From: Petrimonas sp. IBARAKI
Lineage (GTDB): Bacteria; Bacteroidota; Bacteroidia; Bacteroidales; Dysgonomonadaceae
Direction of reading: 5' to 3'
NCBI GenBank assembly: GCA_002356435.2
Contig: AP018040.2
Location: 3,162,001-3,226,000 of the forward strand
Length of the DNA stretch: 64,000 bases
The notes under the pieces are model-generated. The model searched no databases. It was given only the letters and a program-made list of their open reading frames with translations, and had not been told where the DNA came from. How positions within the stretch are numbered: the first letter of the stretch is position 1; every line of letters begins with the position of its first letter. Shown one piece after another: positions 35,501-43,060 of this stretch. A program made the position numbers and the translations under genes.

Positions 35501-37894
35501 CTATCGGTTGATGGTGTACCGCAAGGTAACTCCGAAACGGGTAGGATATCCCCGTTGCACAAACTGGTTCACCTTTCCGGTGGTCATGTCCGACGCTTCG
35601 AAAAGAAACGAATGGTAATCGGTATTGAACAGGTTCTTTGTCCAGAGTTCAAGCGAGAACGCACCCTTCTCCGCAGAAATGCTGCCGTTAACCAATCCGT
35701 AAAAAGGTTGATAAAGCTCTTCTCCACTACCGCCGTTTTGAGGGGTGGTTTTATTCGACTCTGTCCAGTAAATTTTCCCGACTCCAGCATACTGAATGTT
35801 TCCTACCAGGCGATCAATAAGCGGACTGTTGGCAAAATCATACACATAACTGGCTCCCAGGCTTAGTGTGTGTCGTGGAGCAAAGGGAACATAATTTCCG
35901 GAATAATCCACATCCTCCGAAGCATCATATTTCACGAATCGTGCATCAGCAAATCCATAATCACCGTATAACGAGAAATTGTTCACTGGGGTATATTTCA
36001 CACTCAGTTCGAAACCGCTGCTTTTCGATTTCCCGGCATTTTTTACCGTGCGACCCGATGTCCCCTGATCTTCCAGCTTGATGATCTGAATGTTGTTTAC
36101 CCGGGTATAAAACAGGGCATAGGTAAGTGAGAGTTTCCGGTCGAGCATCTCATAACGTCCTCCCAACTCATACGTCCAGCTGGTTTCCGGATCATAAGAG
36201 AGCTGTTCTTCTAGCGGCACCACTTCTGCTGTTCCCGGGCCGCCAGGAGCTCCGGTTCCTCCACCCGGCATACCGCTCATCGCGTTTCGCATGATTGATT
36301 CCGCAAGGGCACCTTGCAATATTTTGGAGAATGCCTGTTCATTGTATCCTCCTGTTTTATATCCTTTCGATGCCGACAGGTAAACCAAGCCTCCGGATGA
36401 GAGTTGGTATTTCAGGGCAAACTTGGGCAAAATTTTCCAGAAGTCTTTGCTGTAACTTCCCGTCAGCAACGTATCACCTTCTATAAACATGGGAGGCATG
36501 GGGCGGTTGGGTATATTAAATACAAGATTTACATCACCGCCCTCGCTTTCCGTGGAAAAATCGATGCCGGTGTGCTCATAATCCAGCCTTAACCCTGCAG
36601 TGGCAGACAACCCTTCTAATCCGAAAAGCTCCGTAAGCGTGGACTGGTGGAAGAGCGCAGCACCCCGGGATGGTTTTGTATAAATACCGGGAAGATCAAT
36701 CCTGTCGTTGGCGTATACAATTCTCAACGGAGCACCCGTCCGCTGCATAGCCGCATCCAGGTGTCCCTGCATGGCAGCCATTCCCTCCTCTTTGATGGCG
36801 ACGGGCGTATCGATCACCCGGTGGTCATAGAACCCGAAGGCACCCACTACCCAGCGGTATTTCCGTTGTGTGCCGGACTTCACGGTAATCTCCTGGCTCA
36901 GGGAGTGTTGTTCCTGCATCTGACGAATGGAGAATACCGATTTGGGAGAGTAATCCTGATCCATCTTCATATCGTCTTTGAGGTATTGAAATCCTGTAGT
37001 AGAGTGTATACTGTAGCCGTTCCCGGTATAATCCAACGACAAACCGTTTGTAAACAAATGACGATTGTAGGAGGAGGGCTCGTTAAAGTTTGCTGCGGTG
37101 GAATCTTTATGCATATACGGGAAAGCACCTCCGGAAACATAGTCGTAATTTCCGAAGAGCAACGCTTTAAATGATGGAGTAATCTCCCAATCCAGCTTCA
37201 CCCTTCCTCCGGCATTTTCAGAAGCATCTACTTTTTTACCGGTATGGCTATTCATGAAATACCCATCATCACGCTTGTAATAGGCACCCACGGAGATTCC
37301 GAAGTTATCCGTCAGCTTGCTGTAGTTAGATGCTTTTGTCGAAAACTGGCCGTAACTTCCACCGCCTATCGTCAGGTTAGTACCCTGAAAAGTGAGCGGC
37401 GACAGCGTGTAGAGATTCACTATTCCCCCAATGGCATTTCGTCCGTAGAGTGTTCCCTGGGCACCTCGGAGAACCTCTATGCGTTGAATATCTTGAAACT
37501 CAAAATCGAATGCCGAAGGATTAAAGCTGGGCACATTATCCACGTACATGCTTACCGTCTGCGCTCCCAATCTTGCTCCGATACCACGGATGTAGATGGG
37601 AGTAGAGACTTTGGAGCCGTAAGAAGGGATAAAGAAGTTGGGGATAAATGAGCTTAAGCCCGGCAACGATTCAATCTGAGTATCGCGCAACTGTTTCGGA
37701 GAAACCACAGATACGGCAGTGGGCATATTCTTCAACTCGTTGGTTTCCTTTACAGATGAGGTAACAACCACTTCGTTCAGGTAATACACTTTAAGCGTAT
37801 CCTGTGGGTTATCGTCTTTTTCAGGCTCAATATTCCTGGAGTATGAAATAAAAATCTGGCTGACTGCCAATACAATCATTGCTAATCTTTTCAT
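35501..37894 (-). CDS. TonB-dependent receptor, FecA/CirA-like
   Basis: 797 residues, signal peptide ~1-19. No carboxypeptidase-like domain; the TonB box region (LNEVVVTSSV, ~39-48) comes straight before the plug: VSVVSPKQLRDTQIESLPGLSSFIPNF, YIRGIGARLG and IQRIEVLRGAQGTLYGRNAIGGIVNLYT. The barrel ends in GVTLRYTINR. This plug form (RGAQGTLYGRNAIGG) is that of FecA-like siderophore or small-molecule receptors. An odd Gly/Pro-rich segment near residues 535-560 (SGMPGGGTGAPGGPGT) interrupts a surface loop. It stands alone, with its own promoter, and its ligand is unknown. Confidence 0.88.
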   Translation of the reverse strand: MKRLAMIVLAVSQIFISYSRNIEPEKDDNPQDTLKVYYLNEVVVTSSVKETNELKNMPTAVSVVSPKQLRDTQIESLPGLSSFIPNFFIPSYGSKVSTPIYIRGIGARLGAQTVSMYVDNVPSFNPSAFDFEFQDIQRIEVLRGAQGTLYGRNAIGGIVNLYTLSPLTFQGTNLTIGGGSYGQFSTKASNYSKLTDNFGISVGAYYKRDDGYFMNSHTGKKVDASENAGGRVKLDWEITPSFKALLFGNYDYVSGGAFPYMHKDSTAANFNEPSSYNRHLFTNGLSLDYTGNGYSIHSTTGFQYLKDDMKMDQDYSPKSVFSIRQMQEQHSLSQEITVKSGTQRKYRWVVGAFGFYDHRVIDTPVAIKEEGMAAMQGHLDAAMQRTGAPLRIVYANDRIDLPGIYTKPSRGAALFHQSTLTELFGLEGLSATAGLRLDYEHTGIDFSTESEGGDVNLVFNIPNRPMPPMFIEGDTLLTGSYSKDFWKILPKFALKYQLSSGGLVYLSASKGYKTGGYNEQAFSKILQGALAESIMRNAMSGMPGGGTGAPGGPGTAEVVPLEEQLSYDPETSWTYELGGRYEMLDRKLSLTYALFYTRVNNIQIIKLEDQGTSGRTVKNAGKSKSSGFELSVKYTPVNNFSLYGDYGFADARFVKYDASEDVDYSGNYVPFAPRHTLSLGASYVYDFANSPLIDRLVGNIQYAGVGKIYWTESNKTTPQNGGSGEELYQPFYGLVNGSISAEKGAFSLELWTKNLFNTDYHSFLFEASDMTTGKVNQFVQRGYPTRFGVTLRYTINR

Positions 37895-37925
37895 CGGACA
37901 AAAAATATACTGTTAAATTATCATG

Positions 37926-37956
37926 CAAAGTAACACGATAATCGAAAACGAAACAA
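37926..37956 (-). promoter_or_regulatory. Promoter of the FecA-like receptor gene
   Basis: On the - strand: TTG (37956-37954), a 20-base spacer, then TTACTTTG (37933-37926), one mismatch from TAnnTTTG. The ATG is 31 bases downstream. The remainder of the 235-base gap up to 38130 is AT-rich; I see nothing else in it that I can name. Confidence 0.55.
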
Positions 37957-38129
37957 TCACCACAAATAGTGATTTTTTTCATCAATATGGAGAAAATCAG
38001 CCAAAATGTCTGTTTTTTTGAAAATTTTTCGATTTTTGATGCAACGTTTTGGCGTTTTTTCCATCTATTAGGAAACAGTTTTGATTTTTTATCGTTTAAA
38101 TCAAGTACACCCAAGTAAATGATGATTCT

Positions 38130-38594
38130 ATGAAAAAAGTTGTATTGAAAACCTATGCAAAAGTATTGACTGCATTTTTCACTTTACTGGGAACAATAAC
38201 CGGATGCGATTATTTTGAACCCCGATGCGAATACGGAACACCTTCCGCAGACTTCGTGTTTAAAGGAAAAGTGGTCGACAAATCATCTCAAAAACCGATA
38301 ACAGATATCCGGATAATCCATAAGACAGGCTATGCACCGGCAAACGACACGGTAAAAACCAACGCCAATGGCGAATTTGAGTTGAAATTCAATGATTTTC
38401 CGGGAGGAAACCACTGGATTTATGCCGAAGATTTAGACGGAACAGAAAATGGTGGATTGTATGGCTCGGACTCCCTGACGGTTAACTCATCGCAAATGAA
38501 AAGAATCAAGAAAGGGGATGGAAGCTGGTATCAAGGTGCTTTTGAAAAGACCGATGCAAACTTCTCTTTACAAAAATCGGACAAGAAAGAATGA
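38130..38594 (+). CDS. Radical-SAM-associated putative lipoprotein
   Basis: 154 residues. Signal peptide with lipobox TITGC (Cys26), then DYFEPRCEYGTPSADFVFKG with a second cysteine at 33. Residues ~43-150 look like a carboxypeptidase-regulatory or transthyretin-like beta-sandwich (VFKGKVVDKSSQKPITDIRI, NANGEFELKF). From memory this is the lipoprotein family always found next to a particular radical SAM/SPASM enzyme in Bacteroidota. The stop overlaps the enzyme start by 4 bases (ATGA). The conserved C-x-Y-G-x-P-x-A-D-F segment is a candidate site for modification; that is inference. Confidence 0.75.
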   Translation: MKKVVLKTYAKVLTAFFTLLGTITGCDYFEPRCEYGTPSADFVFKGKVVDKSSQKPITDIRIIHKTGYAPANDTVKTNANGEFELKFNDFPGGNHWIYAEDLDGTENGGLYGSDSLTVNSSQMKRIKKGDGSWYQGAFEKTDANFSLQKSDKKE

Positions 38595-39715
38595 GACTCC
38601 GGAAGAACATGATCCTCTCGCTCTATCACGAGCATAAAAAGGCACAAGCCAAACTGCACAACCTCACTTATCTGTTTTGGGAATGCACGTTGCGTTGCAA
38701 TTTCAATTGCGTGCATTGCGGAAGCGACTGTGCCAAAGAGAACATCGTTCCCGACATGCCCAAGGAAGATTTCCTGAAAATACTGTCGGATATTCGCCCA
38801 CACGTAAATCCGCACAAAACAATGGTCGTCATTACCGGTGGGGAACCGCTAGTACGAAAGGATCTCGAGGAAACAGGCAGTGAGATGTACAACATGGGAT
38901 ATCCGTGGGGGTTCGTCACCAACGGATGGGGGTTATCACAGGAACGGCTCGATTCGCTCCTCCATGCGGGACTACGTTCCGTAACCGTAAGCCTGGACGG
39001 ATACACCGAAGAGTCGCACGAGTGGTTTCGCGGCAAAAAAGGATCGTGGCTCAGGGCACTGAACGCCATTTCACGGGTAGCCGGAACGCCGGGATTGAAA
39101 TACGACGTGGTGACGTGCGTAAATAAAAAGAACATCAACGATCTCCACAAGTTAAAGTCAATGCTTGTTTCGTTGGAAGTCAAACACTGGCGGCTGTTTA
39201 CCGTTTTTCCGAAAGGAAGAGCCAAAGATAACCCGTTATTGAAATTATCCACCGAAGAGTTTGTGCAATTGATGGAGTTCATCCGCGACACCCGAAAAGA
39301 AGGGAAAATAATCGCCAGCTACGGATGCGAGGGATACCTGGCTGATTACGAGATGGAGGTGCGTGACGCACCCTTCTTTTGTCGGGCAGGTATTCACATT
39401 GCTTCGGTGTTGGCAAACGGGGACATCAGTGCGTGTCCCAGCCTCCGGGGCGATTATGTCCAGGGCAACATCTACAAAGACAATTTCTGGACGGTTTGGA
39501 ACACCCGCTACCAGGTGATGCGCGACCGCCGATGGACCAAAACCGGAAAATGCGCCACCTGTAAATCCTATAAATTCTGTCAGGGGAACGGATTACACCT
39601 CCGGGATGAAAAAACGGGAGAGTTACTACACTGCCATCTGGAGATGATGGGGAAATTACAACCCGCCATAAAACAAAGGAGCATCTTCTCCAAAGCCGTG
39701 AGTTTCTTTACGTGA
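38591..39715 (+). CDS. Radical SAM/SPASM-domain enzyme paired with a lipoprotein
   Basis: 374 residues, cytoplasmic. The 4Fe-4S site is C36-x3-C40-x2-C43 (with C32 before it), followed by ITGGEPLVRKD for SAM binding. The C-terminal SPASM region has Cys264, Cys282, Cys321, Cys324, Cys330 and Cys348, enough for auxiliary clusters. Radical SAM/SPASM enzymes usually modify peptides or proteins, for example by thioether or oxidation chemistry. The only partner gene is the upstream lipoprotein, translationally coupled by a 4-base overlap, so this lipoprotein or its precursor is the likely substrate. No peptidase or exporter lies beside them. The reaction is unknown. Confidence 0.82.
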   Translation: MRLRKNMILSLYHEHKKAQAKLHNLTYLFWECTLRCNFNCVHCGSDCAKENIVPDMPKEDFLKILSDIRPHVNPHKTMVVITGGEPLVRKDLEETGSEMYNMGYPWGFVTNGWGLSQERLDSLLHAGLRSVTVSLDGYTEESHEWFRGKKGSWLRALNAISRVAGTPGLKYDVVTCVNKKNINDLHKLKSMLVSLEVKHWRLFTVFPKGRAKDNPLLKLSTEEFVQLMEFIRDTRKEGKIIASYGCEGYLADYEMEVRDAPFFCRAGIHIASVLANGDISACPSLRGDYVQGNIYKDNFWTVWNTRYQVMRDRRWTKTGKCATCKSYKFCQGNGLHLRDEKTGELLHCHLEMMGKLQPAIKQRSIFSKAVSFFT

Positions 39716-39822
39716 TCGGGGGTGAACCCAAATGCTTTTTCTTTGTTATAGAGGTTGGAATCACGAAAGTATTAGCGATTTCGGCTCTTGATTCTTTTAT
39801 CTAAAAAGTCTATAAAAAAACA

Positions 39823-40371
39823 ATGAAAAAAGCATTATTGATCGTGGATGTCCAGAACGATTTTTGTCCCGGCGGCGCACTGGGCGTAAAAGAGGGGGAC
39901 AAAGTGGTTTCCGTGATAAACAGCATTATCGATAAATTCGATTTTGTAATTTCATCACAAGACTGGCACCCCGAGGAATCCATTCATTTTGAGAAGTGGC
40001 CTCCGCACTGCATCGCCAATACGTACGGTGCTGATTTCCATCCCGACCTGAAAACAGAAAAGATCGGTCTTAAACTACAAAAAGGCACGGCCAACAAAGA
40101 CGACGGCTACTCCGCTTTCGAAGCGACCAACGTTTCCTTTTCCGATTTTCTCCGCAAAAACAACATCACCAACCTGTATGTGTGTGGGTTAGCCACCGAT
40201 TATTGTGTAAAGGCATCGGCTCTAGATGCTGTAAACCACGGCTTACACACATTTGTGATAACCGATGCTATAAAACCGGTGAATATACATCCGGGCGACG
40301 ATAAAAAGGCATTGGATGAAATGTACCGGAACGGATGCGTACTGGTAGAGTCTAACGCGTTGGAAGCATGA
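39823..40371 (+). CDS. pncA: Nicotinamidase (PncA)
   Basis: 182 residues of the isochorismatase-like hydrolase fold. The catalytic triad is visible: Asp9 (LIVDVQNDF), Lys87 (LQKGT) and Cys128 (GLATDYCVKASA). Metal ligands Asp47 and His49 lie in SSQDWHPEESIHF, with a further His near WPPHC or DFHPD. The motifs WPPHCIANTYGADFH and CVKASALDA fit nicotinamidase rather than isochorismatase. It converts nicotinamide to nicotinate for NAD salvage. It overlaps the following HipA-like gene by 4 bases (ATGA), which ties NAD salvage to that kinase in one transcript. Confidence 0.9.
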   Translation: MKKALLIVDVQNDFCPGGALGVKEGDKVVSVINSIIDKFDFVISSQDWHPEESIHFEKWPPHCIANTYGADFHPDLKTEKIGLKLQKGTANKDDGYSAFEATNVSFSDFLRKNNITNLYVCGLATDYCVKASALDAVNHGLHTFVITDAIKPVNIHPGDDKKALDEMYRNGCVLVESNALEA

Positions 40372-41150
40372 AAAAGGATCTTTCACTCCGCACCGTAACC
40401 GTAATGCGTTATATCCTGCCGTTGAGGGAGGGTGGTTCGTTGCCGGCGTTGGCGGAAGCTGATGACGATTTCAAGTATGTGTTGAAATTTCGCGGTGCGG
40501 GGCACGGCACCAAAATGTTGATTTCGGAGTTGCTGGGCGGACAAATTGCCGTCAAACTCGGATTAAATGTTCCCGAACTGGTGTTTGCCCGTCTCGATGT
40601 GGATTTCGGACGAACCGAAGGAGATGAAGAAATTCAGGATTTGTTAAAAGGAAGCGAAGGACTTAATCTCGGCCTGCATTATCTTTCAGGAGCGATTGCT
40701 TACGACCCATCTGTAAAAATAGATCCGTTGTTGGCGTCGAAAATTGTGTGGCTCGATGCATTTATTACCAATATCGACCGTACCTTTAATAACACCAACC
40801 TGTTGTTGTGGCATCGTGAATTATGGATCATCGATAACGGCGCGTCGTTCTATTTTCACCATTCCTGGAAAGATTTCGAGAAACACGCGCTCAACCCCTT
40901 TCCGCACATCAAAAATCACGTCTTGTTGCCGCAGGCTACAAAACTGGATGAAACGGACAGGTGGGCAAAGGAACATTTATCGGATCATTTTTTCCTCGAA
41001 CTCACCCGGCTTATCCCTGACGAATGGTTGCAGTGGCGTGATACGAATGAGACTCCCGAAGAAATCCGCCACAGATACTACCTTTTTCTGAAAACACGAT
41101 TGACGCATTCTCATCACTTTTTAAACGAAGCCCGACATGCAAGAGGTTAA
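40368..41150 (+). CDS. HipA-like kinase-fold protein
   Basis: 260 residues, shorter than HipA (about 440). Kinase features: Lys40 in YVLKFRGAGHGTKM, Glu54 in LISELLGG, catalytic Asp137 and Asn142 in TNIDRTFNNTN, and metal-binding Asp156 in WIIDNGAS. The set is complete, so it should bind ATP and phosphorylate something. From memory it fits the HipA-like kinase family (HipA_2) of standalone proteins. It starts within the nicotinamidase stop and overlaps the next gene (DUF3037) by 14 bases. There is no HipB-type helix-turn-helix antitoxin nearby. The target is unknown; HipA itself phosphorylates glutamyl-tRNA synthetase. Confidence 0.75.
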   Translation: MKKDLSLRTVTVMRYILPLREGGSLPALAEADDDFKYVLKFRGAGHGTKMLISELLGGQIAVKLGLNVPELVFARLDVDFGRTEGDEEIQDLLKGSEGLNLGLHYLSGAIAYDPSVKIDPLLASKIVWLDAFITNIDRTFNNTNLLLWHRELWIIDNGASFYFHHSWKDFEKHALNPFPHIKNHVLLPQATKLDETDRWAKEHLSDHFFLELTRLIPDEWLQWRDTNETPEEIRHRYYLFLKTRLTHSHHFLNEARHARG

Positions 41151-41520
41151 GTTGTACGAATATGCCGTCATCCGCCTGGTGCCAAGAGTGGAGAGGGAAG
41201 AGTTTTTCAATATTGGGTTGATTCTTTTCTCGAAGAAGGAAAGGTATATCCGGCTGGAGTATTACCTCTGTACGAAGAAATTTGGATTGATGCACTCGGG
41301 TCTGGATTACGAGGAGGTTATCCACCACCTCGATGCATTTAAGCAAATCGCCGCAGGCAACAAAGATTGTGGCCCCATTGCGCTTTTGGATATCGCCGAG
41401 CGATTCCGCTGGCTGACCTCCGTTCGCAGTTCCGTATTACAGACATCGCGCCCGCATCCCGGAAAAACCGTTGACCTCGATAAAACGTTTGTGCGGCTCT
41501 TTGAAGAGTTGGTTAAATAA
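41137..41520 (+). CDS. DUF3037-family protein
   Basis: 127 residues, cytoplasmic. It begins LYEYAVIRLVPRVEREEFFNIGLILFSKKERYIRLEY, the recognised start of DUF3037, then helices up to TFVRLFEELVK. It overlaps the HipA-like kinase by 14 bases. This pairing recurs in bacteria by my recollection, which suggests the two proteins work together, perhaps as effector and regulator. No DNA-binding motif is seen. The gene converges on the DUF486 gene with a 15-base gap. Confidence 0.78.
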   Translation: MQEVKLYEYAVIRLVPRVEREEFFNIGLILFSKKERYIRLEYYLCTKKFGLMHSGLDYEEVIHHLDAFKQIAAGNKDCGPIALLDIAERFRWLTSVRSSVLQTSRPHPGKTVDLDKTFVRLFEELVK

Positions 41521-41535
41521 GTGCCAAAGTCCTCT

Positions 41536-41901
41536 TTACCCTTTAAAAATAAAATAGACTGCCAGTACCAGAAATATAAACCCTATCAGGTGATTCATCT
41601 TCAATGGGGTTTGAAAAGCAACGGAAGAGAAGACAACAAAGACCACCAATGTGATAACCTCCTGAATAACCTTCAGCTGGACGAGCGAAAACGCTCCGCC
41701 GTTTCCTTCAAACCCGATCCGGTTTGCCGGAACCTGAAAGCAGTATTCAAAAAAAGCGATTAGCCAGCTGAAAACAATTACACCAAAAAGCGGGAGTTTG
41801 CTTAACCACGAATTTTCAGCAAGTCTGAGGTGCCCGTACCACGCAAAAATCATAAAGATATTGGAGCAGACCAGAAGCCCGATAGTGAGAAGATAATTCA
41901 T
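41536..41901 (-). CDS. DUF486-family small membrane protein (DMT superfamily)
   Basis: 121 residues with four transmembrane helices: MNYLLTIGLLVCSNIFMIFAWYGHLR, LFGVIVFSWLIAFFEYCF, QEVITLVVFVVFSSVAF and HLIGFIFLVLAVYFIF. The FMIFAWYGHL and VPANRIG stretches match DUF486, a small relative of the drug/metabolite transporters. It probably forms dimers in the inner membrane. No substrate is known. A -7 element TACTTTTG (- strand, 41932-41925) lies 23 bases upstream, separating it from the epimerase gene. Confidence 0.82.
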   Translation of the reverse strand: MNYLLTIGLLVCSNIFMIFAWYGHLRLAENSWLSKLPLFGVIVFSWLIAFFEYCFQVPANRIGFEGNGGAFSLVQLKVIQEVITLVVFVVFSSVAFQTPLKMNHLIGFIFLVLAVYFIFKG

Positions 41902-41924
41902 AACCGTTACTTAAAAACCGGGCG

Positions 41925-41932
41925 CAAAAGTA
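41925..41932 (-). promoter_or_regulatory. -7 promoter element of the DUF486 gene
   Basis: The - strand reads TACTTTTG, a TAnnTTTG match, 23 bases before the ATG. No clear -33 box. Confidence 0.4.
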
Positions 41933-41958
41933 ATGAAAATCCAGGTTAAAACAGCCTC

Positions 41959-42996
41959 TTAACGGGTAAAATTTATTTTCTGATTGGGCACTACACCAAT
42001 TCCCGACAGATCGTTCGCGATAATTTTGCCGTTCTGCAAACGGGCTCCGTCAAAACAATCGTTAGCAATCAGCAGGGCTCCGTCCAAATCGGCAAAATCC
42101 ATTCCTGAACAAAGTTGAGATGCAGCAGAAATAGCACATGACGTTTCAGTCATACATCCCATCATCACTTTCATTCCCAATGACTCGGCAACTCTACGCA
42201 TCTTCCAGGCCTCGCGCATACCAGTGCATTTCATCAACTTGATGTTAATGCCCGAGAACACCCCTTTCAACCGCTCGACATCGGTTAACCGCTGAAGCGA
42301 CTCGTCTGCAAAAACAGGCAGCGGACTCTCTTCCGTCAATCGGGAAATATTGTCCAGATCCGACTTCGGCATTGGCTGCTCTATCATTACAACCCCTTGG
42401 TCCTTCATCCAGTGAATCATGTCGAGTGCCGCTTGACGGTCTTTCCAACCCTGGTTAGCGTCTACCGCCAGCGGCAGGCCGGTAACGGAACGGATGGCTT
42501 CAATCATGCGCTTGTCGTCCGGGCCGCCCACTTTTACCTTCAAGATGTTAAAGCGTCCCATTGCTTCGCGTGTTTTTTCACGCACCACATCATCGGTATC
42601 AATACCGATGGTAAAAGTAGTATCGGGAACATCCATTCTGTCCAGTCCATACCTCTTATACCACGTCACGCCGGCAATTTTCCCGGCTAAATCATGCAAC
42701 GCTATGTCCACGGAAGCTTTGGCCGCCGTATTGTTAACCGAAATACCATCCACATATTCTAGAATCTCATCCAGACATAAGGGATCGGGGAAGGCAGACA
42801 GATCGACTTTCTTCAGGAATTCAATAACCGAAGCCTGCGTCTCACCCAAGTACGGAGGTAGCGACGCCTCACCGTAACCCGTAAGCCCGTCGTATTCAAG
42901 TTTAGTGAGTACAACCGGCGTTGTTTTACGGGAGAAACCCGATATGGTAAACGTGTGCCGCAGTTCAAGGTCGTAAGGAGCCCAGAATAAATTCAT
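41959..42996 (-). CDS. L-Ala-D/L-Glu (dipeptide) epimerase
   Basis: 345 residues of the enolase superfamily, muconate-lactonising subgroup. Acid-base Lys153 and Lys155 are in ILKVKVGG, metal ligands Asp179 (AVDANQ), Glu206 (MIEQP) and Asp231 (FADES), and Lys253 in NIKLMKCTG is the second catalytic lysine. The spacing matches dipeptide epimerases, which convert L-Ala-D-Glu from murein to L-Ala-L-Glu for peptide breakdown. The upstream NlpC/P60 endopeptidase supports this: the pair matches the YkfB/YkfC recycling route. The gap to the upstream gene is 64 bases. Confidence 0.88.
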   Translation of the reverse strand: MNLFWAPYDLELRHTFTISGFSRKTTPVVLTKLEYDGLTGYGEASLPPYLGETQASVIEFLKKVDLSAFPDPLCLDEILEYVDGISVNNTAAKASVDIALHDLAGKIAGVTWYKRYGLDRMDVPDTTFTIGIDTDDVVREKTREAMGRFNILKVKVGGPDDKRMIEAIRSVTGLPLAVDANQGWKDRQAALDMIHWMKDQGVVMIEQPMPKSDLDNISRLTEESPLPVFADESLQRLTDVERLKGVFSGINIKLMKCTGMREAWKMRRVAESLGMKVMMGCMTETSCAISAASQLCSGMDFADLDGALLIANDCFDGARLQNGKIIANDLSGIGVVPNQKINFTR

Positions 42997-43060
42997 TTAG
43001 GAAGAACTGTTTTTTTCGTTGTCATTGTCGCTGTCTGGATAAAATTCTGCCTGCCTGGAT

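Noticed and set aside
38101-38120. Third copy of the LytTR-like element
   Set aside because: The - strand reads ACTTGGGTGTAC here, sharing CTTGGGT with the 12434 copy, but there is no matching spacing to a -7 box and the rest of the element is missing.
40368-41520. Classic HipBA toxin-antitoxin system
   Set aside because: No helix-turn-helix HipB gene is present and the kinase is too short for HipA. Kept as a finding of a different kind.
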